6,063 nucleotides of DNA from Alphaproteobacteria bacterium (GCA_021639925.1 JAJXEL010000120.1:1-6063); one strand, 5' to 3'. Numbered from the stretch's first letter, positions 1-5,733 are shown. The notes: generated from the letters alone by a model not told the origin. A program made the numbers and translations.

Positions 1-662
1 ATGTTGCGCAGTTCCTGCTGCATCGGTTCCAAAAGATATCCTTCTTCGTAAACGGATTTCGTCCCCAGCTGGTCGTACCAGGCCTTAAACGTATCGGTCA
101 ACAGATTGTTGCCCATCTGCGCGTCGTTTTTAATTAAAGCGTTAGTAAAGCCTTTGGCGATTTCTGGATAATATTTGTAAAATTCCTTTTTCGGCCCTTC
201 GTCCCCCAGCCGGAACAGCTCTTCGCAGGCCGAAGAAGCATACGCCTGCGCATCGGCTTCCATCGCGCGCATATAAATCAGATTTGTCTTAACGTCCCAC
301 TTTTCTTCGCTCAAATCGGAAGCGCGCGAAAACTGTCCCGCATGACGGCATTCATGGCACATTGTGCCGATCAGCTTGTCGTCCGTGAAATTCGGATTCA
401 AAGCAATTCTTTTATTGACGGGATCGGCAAAACCAAACGCCCGGTTTTCGCCGCGGATAAAGTTGAAATGATATCCGTTATCCGCCGCAATCTGCAACGT
501 TTCCAGCCCCAGCTTGCTTTTGGCCAGACGGTTAATCATAGAAATCATACGCGGACGGTCTTTTTTCGGGCAGGTTCTTAAATCAACGTCAACCGCCGGT
601 TTTTCATCGGGATAAACAACGCCGGACGCGGCCGGCTGGTCAAAGAATTCTTTTAAAGACAT
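1..662 (-). CDS. P1: putative zinc metallopeptidase paralogue, C-terminus outside the window
   Basis: The frame is open from the ATG at 660-662 to the window edge, giving 220 residues of an expected 340-360. The protein begins MSLKEFFDQP. Residues 32-66 carry the family block with PRM, NRLAKS and ETLQIAA. The predicted zinc-binding helix is H103-E104-C105-R106-H107, followed by A-G-Q, and the likely third ligand is E135 in M-E-A-D-A. The W-Y-D-Q block lies near 195-198 and Y-E-E-G-Y near 205-209. The start is supported by an AGAGGGG ribosome site (671-677) 8 nt upstream and a consensus-like promoter behind it. Unlike P2-P4 it has alanines where they carry a cysteine pair (residues 75 and 79). 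No signal peptide or membrane helix is seen. Peptidase activity is inferred from the motif layout; the substrate is unknown. Confidence 0.85.
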   Translation of the reverse strand, partial: MSLKEFFDQPAASGVVYPDEKPAVDVDLRTCPKKDRPRMISMINRLAKSKLGLETLQIAADNGYHFNFIRGENRAFGFADPVNKRIALNPNFTDDKLIGTMCHECRHAGQFSRASDLSEEKWDVKTNLIYMRAMEADAQAYASSACEELFRLGDEGPKKEFYKYYPEIAKGFTNALIKNDAQMGNNLLTDTFKAWYDQLGTKSVYEEGYLLEPMQQELRN

Positions 663-695
663 ACACAAATCCCCTCTTGAAGATAAAGTGAGAAA

Positions 696-724
696 ATATT
701 AGAAAAAACGCTGTTTTTTGTCAA
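696..724 (-). promoter_or_regulatory. Sigma70-type promoter of P1
   Basis: On the minus strand, TTGACA (719-724) and TAATAT (696-701) are separated by exactly 17 nt. The -35 box is a perfect match and the -10 box matches 5 of 6. The start of transcription should fall near 689, giving a leader of about 27 nt before the ATG at 662. A/T tracts lie upstream. This is the strongest promoter match in the window. Confidence 0.8.
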
Positions 725-771
725 ATATTTTCTGATGTTTTTGTCTTTTTTCCCTCTCGGATTTTTGCCGT

Positions 772-806
772 AAAAAACATTCGGGCGGCAATACCTGCCG
801 CCCGGA
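772..806 (-). terminator. Rho-independent terminator of the P3-P2 operon
   Basis: Read on the minus strand, a perfect 9-bp GC-rich stem (796-804 with 782-790, loop 791-795) is followed after four bases by six T (772-777). It begins about 28 nt after the P2 stop codon. It also separates the P3-P2 transcript from the P1 promoter just downstream. Confidence 0.75.
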
Positions 807-833
807 CATTAAAAATCATAAAATCGTTGAAAA

Positions 834-1895
834 TCAACGCCCCAGCTTAGCCCGGCGCGCCGCTAAAACGGCATTCCATTTATCAATCGTGCTGCCCATG
901 TCCATCGTCGGTTTTTGATCGCCGCGGGATTGTCCCATTTCGGGCAGTCTGCGGGCAAACGCATCTTTGTGCGTCGGCATGGAATCAACGGAAGTATCCC
1001 GTTTGATACCTATCTTTTCCTCACGGATTTTGAAAAAAGCCTGCGCGTCTGACTTTGTCCGTTCGCCAATGCTTAAAAAATGCGGATCGTTCAAAAAATC
1101 AGGATCTTCGCCGGCTAAATAATTCCCGTGCTTGGTCCAGCCGATTTTTTCGACAACCTTCGCCGAATCAACATTGTGGTAAAAAGTATACGTATCTTCG
1201 TTCGTGCCCTTATTGAACTGTTCAATCGCATCGTGCATCGGTTCAATAATATAGCCTTCTTCATAATTCTGTTTGGTTCCTGTCTGATCATACCAGCCTT
1301 TGAACACGCCGGCGATGACCGTATCATTTAATTCGCCCTGTTTGGAAAAAGCCTTTTCATACGCGGCGTAAATCGGCGGATAAAACTTTGCGAAAGTCGC
1401 CAAAGGCCCTTTATCCCCCTGCATTTCCAATTCTTTGCAAGCCTTGACGGCATAAGCCTGGGCGTCGGCTTCTTTAGCCCGGGAAGCGCGGATAATCGAA
1501 GCGACATTCAGCTGATCGCGGTCAGGGATCCCCTTCATACGAACGCCCTGCCCCGCATGGCGGCATTCATGACATAATGTGCTGACCAGTTTGTCATCGG
1601 AAGCCATGGGCCCCAGCCCGATATAATTAAGTCCCCCGAAACAACAGCCGAAACAATTTGTCCCCGCGTCTAAAAAACCGAATTTATAGCCGGCTTTCGC
1701 CGCGATTTCCAAAGTTTCACGCCCCGCGTCCGATTTTGCCAGACGATTGACAATGTTCACCATGCGGGGGCGTTCTTCGTCCGTGCACAGCGAAATGTCA
1801 ACATTGACCGTCAGCGGTTCTTTGGGGTCATAGGTTTGTTTTTGGACAGGCGCTTCAAAGGCCTTGCGCAACAGATTCTTTTTTAACAGTTCCAT
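834..1895 (-). CDS. P2: putative zinc metallopeptidase paralogue
   Basis: A 353-residue protein starting MELLKKNLLRKAF. The predicted metal site is H109-E110-C111-R112-H113 with A-G-Q, and E142 of K-E-A-D-A is the likely third ligand, one residue further away than in the other copies. A Cys-rich stretch (C81, C84, C85) lies about 25 residues before the HExxH helix. The G-W-Y-D-Q block spans 200-204, and G-W-T-K near 262-265 starts a conserved C-terminal domain. The tail ends N-A-V-L-A-A-R-R with a net basic end. An AAGGA ribosome site (1903-1907) sits 7 nt before the ATG inside the 16-nt gap after P3, so P2 is the second gene of the P3-P2 operon. There is no export signal. The fold and activity are inferred from motifs only. 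Confidence 0.85.
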   Translation of the reverse strand: MELLKKNLLRKAFEAPVQKQTYDPKEPLTVNVDISLCTDEERPRMVNIVNRLAKSDAGRETLEIAAKAGYKFGFLDAGTNCFGCCFGGLNYIGLGPMASDDKLVSTLCHECRHAGQGVRMKGIPDRDQLNVASIIRASRAKEADAQAYAVKACKELEMQGDKGPLATFAKFYPPIYAAYEKAFSKQGELNDTVIAGVFKGWYDQTGTKQNYEEGYIIEPMHDAIEQFNKGTNEDTYTFYHNVDSAKVVEKIGWTKHGNYLAGEDPDFLNDPHFLSIGERTKSDAQAFFKIREEKIGIKRDTSVDSMPTHKDAFARRLPEMGQSRGDQKPTMDMGSTIDKWNAVLAARRAKLGR

Positions 1896-1911
1896 TTTCT
1901 TATCCTTAACT

Positions 1912-2997
1912 TTAACGCGCGCGCTTCGCCGCCGCTGATTTTAAAACGGCTTGCCGCATTTTTTGTCCGGCCGTCTGATCCGTTCTGGCGGCATAGCGCA
2001 TTTTCGCAGCCAGAATACGGTTTTTCACTTCAAACATACCGGCCATGGGTTTTTCGCCCATTTTGGGACGGTCCCGTTTCATTGTGTCGGGGCGCACGGG
2101 AATCGTATCCAAAGACGGATCCGCAGCCATACCCGTCAATTCCTCGCGCAGTTTAAAGAAATCGCGCATATCCCCCATCGTCTGTTCGGCAACGTCCAAA
2201 AACTTGCCGCTTTCCAAACGCTTGGGATCCTTGGTGTAATAATTGCCGTCCTTTGTCCAGCCGGCCATGGCGATCGCTTCCTCGGCCCCCATTTTCTGTT
2301 TATTGTAAAACAGTTTTTGTTCTTTTCCCTGCTTCAGATCGTAAATTTCCTTTGTCATCGGTTCGATTTGATAGGCTTCTTCGTAAACCGTTTTCGTCCT
2401 CAGCTGATCATACCAGCCTTCAAACGTTTCGGTCATGACGTCATGCGTGATTTTATTGCCGGCCGCCTTATAAGCCGTATCAAACGCTTTTTCAATTTCG
2501 GGATAGCGCTGCTTGAAAATATTATAAGGTCCGGTTTCCCCCTGCAGTGCCAATTCTTTGCACGACGTAACGGCATAAGTTTGCGCGTCAGCCTCCATCG
2601 CGCGGAAAGAAATCAGTTCGGAACGAACGTCCATAACGCCGAAAGCTTCGTGCGCCCCGCGGACAAACTGCCCCGCGTGGCGGCATTCATGCGCCAAAGT
2701 CCCCACCAGTTTGTCGTCCGTTTCATTCGGATTCAGACGCACCCAGTGTCCGGCTTCGTCACAGGCGCCGCAGCAACGCACGCCGGGTTCGAAAAAGCTG
2801 AATTTAAAGCCGTTGTCCGCGGCAATCTGTAATGTTTCCAGACCGCTGGGCGACTTTGCCAGACGATTGACCAAAGCAATCATACGAGGCTGTTCTTCTT
2901 TTTTACATTCCGTCATATCAATGTCAACGACGGGAACCGCCGACAAATCATAATTATTCCGGGAAACGTTCGAATCAAAAATCTGTTGTAACGACAT
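1912..2997 (-). CDS. P3: putative zinc metallopeptidase paralogue, first gene of the P3-P2 operon
   Basis: A 361-residue protein starting MSLQQIFDSN, which aligns with the MSLKEFF start of P1. The frame stays open upstream to an ATG at 3102. That longer start is unlikely, because the extension covers the promoter (3028-3056) and reads as an A/T-rich, low-complexity peptide. A GAGG-type ribosome site (3004-3008) lies 6 nt before 2997. The metal site is H103-E104-C105-R106-H107 with E135 in M-E-A-D-A. A cysteine cluster lies at C75, C76 and C79. The W-Y-D-Q block is at 195-198 and G-W-T-K-D-G-N-Y is at 246-253. P3 has the longest and most basic C-terminal tail (about 325-361, ending A-A-A-K-R-A-R). 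It probably acts as a soluble hydrolase; the target is unknown. Confidence 0.85.
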   Translation of the reverse strand: MSLQQIFDSNVSRNNYDLSAVPVVDIDMTECKKEEQPRMIALVNRLAKSPSGLETLQIAADNGFKFSFFEPGVRCCGACDEAGHWVRLNPNETDDKLVGTLAHECRHAGQFVRGAHEAFGVMDVRSELISFRAMEADAQTYAVTSCKELALQGETGPYNIFKQRYPEIEKAFDTAYKAAGNKITHDVMTETFEGWYDQLRTKTVYEEAYQIEPMTKEIYDLKQGKEQKLFYNKQKMGAEEAIAMAGWTKDGNYYTKDPKRLESGKFLDVAEQTMGDMRDFFKLREELTGMAADPSLDTIPVRPDTMKRDRPKMGEKPMAGMFEVKNRILAAKMRYAARTDQTAGQKMRQAVLKSAAAKRAR

Positions 2998-3003
2998 AGG
3001 AAA

Positions 3004-3008
3004 CCTCA
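3004..3008 (-). promoter_or_regulatory. Ribosome binding site fixing the P3 start
   Basis: TGAGG on the minus strand, 6 nt before the ATG at 2995-2997. It favours this start over the upstream in-frame ATG at 3102, which lies before the predicted promoter and so could not be transcribed from it. Confidence 0.6.
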
Positions 3009-3027
3009 TCTGAAAAATGATACAGGC

Positions 3028-3056
3028 ATAGTAGAAAAAAATGTAGATTTCGTCAA
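3028..3056 (-). promoter_or_regulatory. Sigma70-type promoter of the P3-P2 operon
   Basis: TTGACG (3051-3056), 17 nt, then TACTAT (3028-3033) on the minus strand. Over these 29 positions it matches the P1 promoter at 21, including the T-rich second half of the spacer. This suggests that promoter and gene were duplicated together. Predicted leader length is about 24 nt. Confidence 0.75.
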
Positions 3057-3185
3057 TATTTTTTTTCGGTTTCGCCAAAAGGAAAAATACTTTTAAAAAC
3101 AAATTTTATCTTTTAAAATTATGTACTTATAAAAAACAAATAAACCGCTTTGTTAAGAAACAAAAAAGACAATTATAGACGGAAT

Positions 3186-3277
3186 GTTCCTTTCTTTCCC
3201 GCGACAGGCGGAAAAACGCCTTTCCGGTATGCGGTACGCGGATACAGAAAAGCCCCCGTCGCCGGGGGCCTGTTTTT
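3186..3277 (+). ncRNA. Speculative small RNA in the P3-P4 intergenic region
   Basis: On the plus strand, TTGTTA (3150-3155), an 18-nt spacer and TATAGA (3174-3179) could form a promoter starting near 3186. The hairpin at 3252-3269 is followed by T-G and five T (3273-3277), so it could end such a transcript at about 92 nt. A small stem, AGGCG with CGCCT (3206-3210 with 3217-3221), lies inside. The 278 nt between P3 and P4 hold no gene. The same hairpin is fully explained as the P4 terminator, so this call is weak. Confidence 0.15.
3248..3269 (-). terminator. Rho-independent terminator of P4
   Basis: A 7-bp stem GCCCCCG/CGGGGGC (3252-3258 with 3263-3269) with a 4-nt loop, followed on the minus strand by TTTT (3248-3251) then C-T-G-T. 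It begins 6 nt after the P4 stop codon. The plus-strand side is also followed by a T run (3273-3277), so it could work in both directions. Confidence 0.75.
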
Positions 3278-4310
3278 ATCTGGTATGCATCAAGCTTGCT
3301 ATAACCTGCGGGTTAAGCTTCGGCCCCTTAATCGAAAAAGCCTGAGCGCTCTGCCGGGGTTGTTTGGGCTGCTTATCCAGATCAAAGCGAACCTTCAGCG
3401 TTTCCAGCGTCGGATCCGGTTTAACGCCGGTTTTCATTTCGCGAACTTTGAAAAACATTTCCGCCGCATGATATGTCGCAGGATCAATGGACAACTTGTC
3501 TTTATCGTTTAAAACATCGGGATTTTCGGCCCAATAGGACTTCCCGGCGGCATTGGAACAAAACAGATTAACAATTTCGGCAGATTCCGCCGTTTTATCA
3601 TAAGGCGGCATTTCTTCGGCCGAATTACGCATGGCAAACTTCATCGTATCGACGATATAACCGTCTTCATACGCCGTCATCATGGGGATATCGCGATACC
3701 AGCCGTTAAAAGCTCCCTGCAACATTTTATCGGTAACAGGCGAATCGGCCGAAGGCGCAGCCCGGACAAAATCAGCGGCAATTTCAACGGAATCTTCCGA
3801 AAACTCTTTCCACGGTCCGGCGTTTCCGGAATTAATGCGTATTTCATGGCAGGTCGCGGCGGCAGCCGTTTCGGCGTCGGCTTCCATCGCGCGGGTATAC
3901 ATCAGCTCGCTGCGCAGGTTAAAAACGCCGAAAGCGTCCTCGGCCCCGCGGGCAAACTGCTGTGCATGACGGCTTTCATGCGCCAAAGTCGCCGTCAGCA
4001 GCTCATCGGACAATACCGGATTCAAAGCGATAATTTTGCTTTCTTTATCGCAAAAACCGCAGGAATCCCTCTGGTTTTCAAAAATCAGCGTATAGCCGTC
4101 TTTGGCAGCGTCTTCCAACACCGCGCGGCCAAAAGGCGAATGGCGGGCAATCGTATTAATAAAGCTGGTCAAACGCTTTTCATCATTAAAACGCTTTTTC
4201 CCTCTGCGCCCCTGAATTTGAATATCAACCAGCGGAGCTTCCTCCGGATAATTGACAGAAGTATTTTTCGGGCCGTAAGCTTTCTTTAAAACTGATGACG
4301 TGCGTTCCAT
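3276..4310 (-). CDS. P4: putative zinc metallopeptidase paralogue
   Basis: A 344-residue protein starting MERTSSVLKKAYG. An in-frame ATG at 4454 would add 48 residues, but that extension overlaps the promoter at 4344-4372. An AAGGAA ribosome site (4319-4324) lies 8 nt before 4310. The metal site is H111-E112-S113-R114-H115, with Ser where P1-P3 have Cys, then A-Q-Q, and E143 in M-E-A-D-A. A C-G-F-C pair (C84, C87) precedes it. A basic insertion near residues 34-40 (G-R-R-G-K-K-R) replaces the Cys-containing segment of P1-P3. The W-Y block lies near 204-205 and a conserved F-F-K-V-R-E segment near 286-291. The tail ends Q-V-I-A-S-L-M-H-T-R. P4 is transcribed alone and divergently from P5. Activity is inferred from motifs only. 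Confidence 0.85.
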   Translation of the reverse strand: MERTSSVLKKAYGPKNTSVNYPEEAPLVDIQIQGRRGKKRFNDEKRLTSFINTIARHSPFGRAVLEDAAKDGYTLIFENQRDSCGFCDKESKIIALNPVLSDELLTATLAHESRHAQQFARGAEDAFGVFNLRSELMYTRAMEADAETAAAATCHEIRINSGNAGPWKEFSEDSVEIAADFVRAAPSADSPVTDKMLQGAFNGWYRDIPMMTAYEDGYIVDTMKFAMRNSAEEMPPYDKTAESAEIVNLFCSNAAGKSYWAENPDVLNDKDKLSIDPATYHAAEMFFKVREMKTGVKPDPTLETLKVRFDLDKQPKQPRQSAQAFSIKGPKLNPQVIASLMHTR

Positions 4311-4318
4311 GATTTGCG

Positions 4319-4324
4319 TTCCTT
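4319..4324 (-). promoter_or_regulatory. Ribosome binding site fixing the P4 start
   Basis: AAGGAA on the minus strand, 8 nt before the ATG at 4308-4310 and inside the short predicted leader. It favours 4310 over the upstream in-frame ATG at 4454. Confidence 0.65.
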
Positions 4325-4343
4325 GAATATGTGCAATACGGAA

Positions 4344-4372
4344 ACTATAAAAGCTTTTTGACAAAATGTAAA
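4344..4372 (-). promoter_or_regulatory. Sigma70-type promoter of P4
   Basis: TTTACA (4367-4372), 17 nt, then TATAGT (4344-4349) on the minus strand. The -10 box ends 33 nt before the ATG, the same distance as in P1. It lies back to back with the P5 promoter, with about 68 nt between the two -35 boxes. Confidence 0.7.
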
Positions 4373-4440
4373 CGGTTTTTTCGTCAATTTTATCTGTTTT
4401 TTCATTATTCTTCAACACCCTGTTACTCGGGATATTTTTC

Positions 4441-4469
4441 TGGACATTCGACAAAAAAGAACATAAAAT
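4441..4469 (+). promoter_or_regulatory. Probable sigma70-type promoter of P5
   Basis: TGGACA (4441-4446), 17 nt, then TAAAAT (4464-4469). The -10 box ends 32 nt before the ATG at 4502, which fits the layout of P1, P3 and P4. A second TAAAAT (4475-4480) lies nearby but has no -35 box at a usual distance. Confidence 0.55.
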
Positions 4470-4501
4470 AACGATAAAATAAACAATTTCCAGGTGTTTT
4501 C

Positions 4502-5548
4502 ATGACAATTCTTCAAACTGCTCTTGCCTCTTCGAACGAAACGCAGACGATCCGGACGAAATCTGATACTTCTTATCCGTATTTGGTCGGAAACGATTCC
4601 AGATTAGAAGAACTGATCGCTGTTTTGCGCACAACAAAATTAGGAAAAGAACTGTTAGACGATGCCGAAAAATACGGTACAAAAATTACGACGGCAGCTT
4701 TAAGCAGCGCGCACGGTGCCTATGACGATGAATCAAACGTCGTTATGCTGGGCAGCGGCGGTTCTTTTGACCGTCAGATTACAACTTTGGCGCACGAACT
4801 TCGCCATGCCCAGCAATTTAAAAACGGCGTTCAGTTAAACGCTTTGACAGACGTCCCGAAAGATTACCTTCATTCTCAATGGACAATCGAAGCTGACGCC
4901 AATGTTGCTTCCTGCTTGGTCGCCTGGGATTTAAAACAACAGGGAAATCCCGGACCGATGCAGGCGTTTGCTCAGGAAAACGGACATATTACAAAGCCTT
5001 TCGAAGCCGCCGCCGAAAAAGGCGGAATTGAAAATAATCTGGCGCAAAAAGAAGCTTTCCGCGCCTGGTTTACGGATATGGGGATCAGAGACGCTTATGA
5101 AAGCAATTATCTGCGCAACTTCGACCGCCGCAAAAGAAAAGCGTCCCGTGCAGAGCTTGACACGGCTTTACAGCGCAGCGTTCCCGTTACGGAAAACGTC
5201 GCGAAAGTCTGCCGGACAAACGGAACGCCGTATCTGACGGAAAAAGAAACCAAAGATTTCTTTGACCGTCCTGAAATGAGCAGCGTCAAACACGAAACAT
5301 TTTGGGCGATTTACCGTAACTTGCGCGATGTGAAACATTTTGATTTTCTCAGCGACGCCAAAGAAATTATGAAAAAAGAAGGAAATTTTTCGATTCGCGA
5401 ATCCGCTTATTATGAAATCCGGCGCCCGTCGTTAGAACGGCGCCAGGCGCAGGCGGCAGCCAAAATCGCGGAACACAAGGAAAAACATTCCGTTACGGCG
5501 CTGAACGCAATTTTGGCGGCAAAACAAAAAAATATGTCGGGAAAATAG
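4502..5548 (+). CDS. P5: divergent putative zinc metallopeptidase paralogue
   Basis: A 348-residue protein starting MTILQTALAS. An AGGTG ribosome site (4492-4496) lies 5 nt upstream of the ATG. It is the most diverged copy. The N-terminal PRM/NRLAKS block is reduced to an L-E-E-L-I/G-K-E-L-L form, and the cysteine pair is absent. The core is intact: L-A-H98-E99-L-R-H102-A-Q-Q, then E130-A-D132-A, with the same 28-residue spacing as in P1, P3 and P4. The W-F block lies at 189-190, with A-Y-E-S-N-Y following near 198-203. A charged, helix-prone region (about 300-332) leads to the tail A-L-N-A-I-L-A-A-K, which matches the tails of P2 and P3. No export signal is seen. It is the only member on the plus strand; function is inferred from motifs. 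Confidence 0.85.
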   Translation: MTILQTALASSNETQTIRTKSDTSYPYLVGNDSRLEELIAVLRTTKLGKELLDDAEKYGTKITTAALSSAHGAYDDESNVVMLGSGGSFDRQITTLAHELRHAQQFKNGVQLNALTDVPKDYLHSQWTIEADANVASCLVAWDLKQQGNPGPMQAFAQENGHITKPFEAAAEKGGIENNLAQKEAFRAWFTDMGIRDAYESNYLRNFDRRKRKASRAELDTALQRSVPVTENVAKVCRTNGTPYLTEKETKDFFDRPEMSSVKHETFWAIYRNLRDVKHFDFLSDAKEIMKKEGNFSIRESAYYEIRRPSLERRQAQAAAKIAEHKEKHSVTALNAILAAKQKNMSGK

Positions 5549-5578
5549 TTGAAAAAAGAGATGTTCCGGGCGTATACT
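5549..5578 (+). promoter_or_regulatory. Probable rpsU promoter
   Basis: TTGAAA (5549-5554), 18 nt, then TATACT (5573-5578); the -35 box starts one base past the P5 stop codon. Transcription would start near 5585 and give rpsU a leader of about 165 nt. Weaker alternatives closer to rpsU are TTGAGT (5653-5658) with TATCTT (5676-5681), 17 nt apart, and a TTGACG (5680-5685) with no good -10 box. Confidence 0.6.
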
Positions 5579-5620
5579 GAAAAAAGTGGTAAATCATTTT
5601 TCCGTAAAGGAGGGGATTTT

Positions 5621-5648
5621 TTCTCTTTTTGCCAGAAGAGAACTTTTT
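5621..5648 (+). terminator. Weak terminator of P5, or attenuator in the rpsU leader
   Basis: A 7-bp A/T-rich stem TTCTCTT/AAGAGAA (5621-5627 with 5636-5642) with an 8-nt loop is followed by C and five T (5644-5648). It lies about 70 nt after the P5 stop codon but also downstream of the best rpsU promoter. It could therefore end the P5 transcript, attenuate rpsU, or both. The stem is weak in G and C. Confidence 0.4.
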
Positions 5649-5660
5649 AGTGTTGAGTTT

Positions 5661-5697
5661 TCGTCTGTTGTCCGGTATCTTGACGCCGAACAGATGA
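5661..5697 (+). promoter_or_regulatory. Stem-loop in the rpsU leader
   Basis: TCGTCTGTT (5661-5669) pairs with AACAGATGA (5689-5697) over 9 bp with one G-U pair. After a 3-nt bulge, CGG (5673-5675) pairs with CCG (5686-5688), closing a 10-nt loop. No T run follows, so it is not a terminator. It may be a regulatory RNA structure, but this is unproven. Confidence 0.4.
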
Positions 5698-5710
5698 TTT
5701 TGTGTTTATC

Positions 5711-5724
5711 GGAGAATATTCTCC
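5711..5724. repeat. Perfect 14-bp palindrome upstream of rpsU
   Basis: GGAGAATATTCTCC is its own reverse complement and lies 9 nt before the rpsU ribosome site. It could fold into a small hairpin in the RNA or act as a dimer-binding DNA site. The sequence alone does not tell which. Confidence 0.5.
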
Positions 5725-5733
5725 CTCTAAAAT

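Larger units (their letters stand above)
1..5548. other. Array of five paralogous HExRH-type putative metallopeptidase genes (P1-P5)
   Basis: Five consecutive genes encode one family, four on the minus strand and one divergent. Blocks shared in order are: V-D-(I/V) followed by P-R-M and N-R-L-A-K-S (clear in P1-P3); G-x-E-T-L-x-I-A-A; D-(D/E)-(K/L)-L; L-x-H-E-x-R-H-A-x-Q; (M/K/I)-E-A-D-A; a G/A-W-(Y/F) block with Y-E-x-x-Y about ten residues later; and a basic C-terminal tail with I/V-L/I-A-A/S. P1 and P3 are the closest pair by eye, P4 is intermediate and P5 the most distant. The array may continue left of the window, because P1 is cut by the edge. Confidence 0.9.

Noticed and set aside
340..360. 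Short near-identical DNA segments recurring in P1-P4 around the HExRH codons
   Set aside because: They are explained by conserved protein sequence in paralogues, not by a mobile or regulatory repeat, though they could act as recombination points.
1951..2832. A 293-residue open frame on the plus strand, opposite P3
   Set aside because: It lies wholly antisense to P3, has a Phe/Arg/His-rich composition typical of a reverse shadow, lacks a ribosome site, and P3 has full family support on the other strand.
2998..3102. N-terminal extension of P3 starting at 3102
   Set aside because: It overlaps the P3 promoter, encodes an A/T-driven Phe/Tyr/Ile/Lys-rich stretch, and P1 starts at the position matching 2997.
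3846..4289. A 147-residue plus-strand frame opposite P4
   Set aside because: It mirrors the P4 catalytic region and has no independent start signal or recognisable motif. Similar antisense frames at 342-581, 1128-1331, 3150-3512 and 3682-3969 were dropped for the same reason.
4311..4454. N-terminal extension of P4 starting at 4454
   Set aside because: It overlaps the P4 promoter, and a good ribosome site supports 4310. The extension has no counterpart in the other copies.
1..5548. Toxin-antitoxin, phage or mobile-element origin for the array
   Set aside because: No small partner gene, integrase, transposase, terminal inverted repeat or attachment-like duplication was seen in the window.
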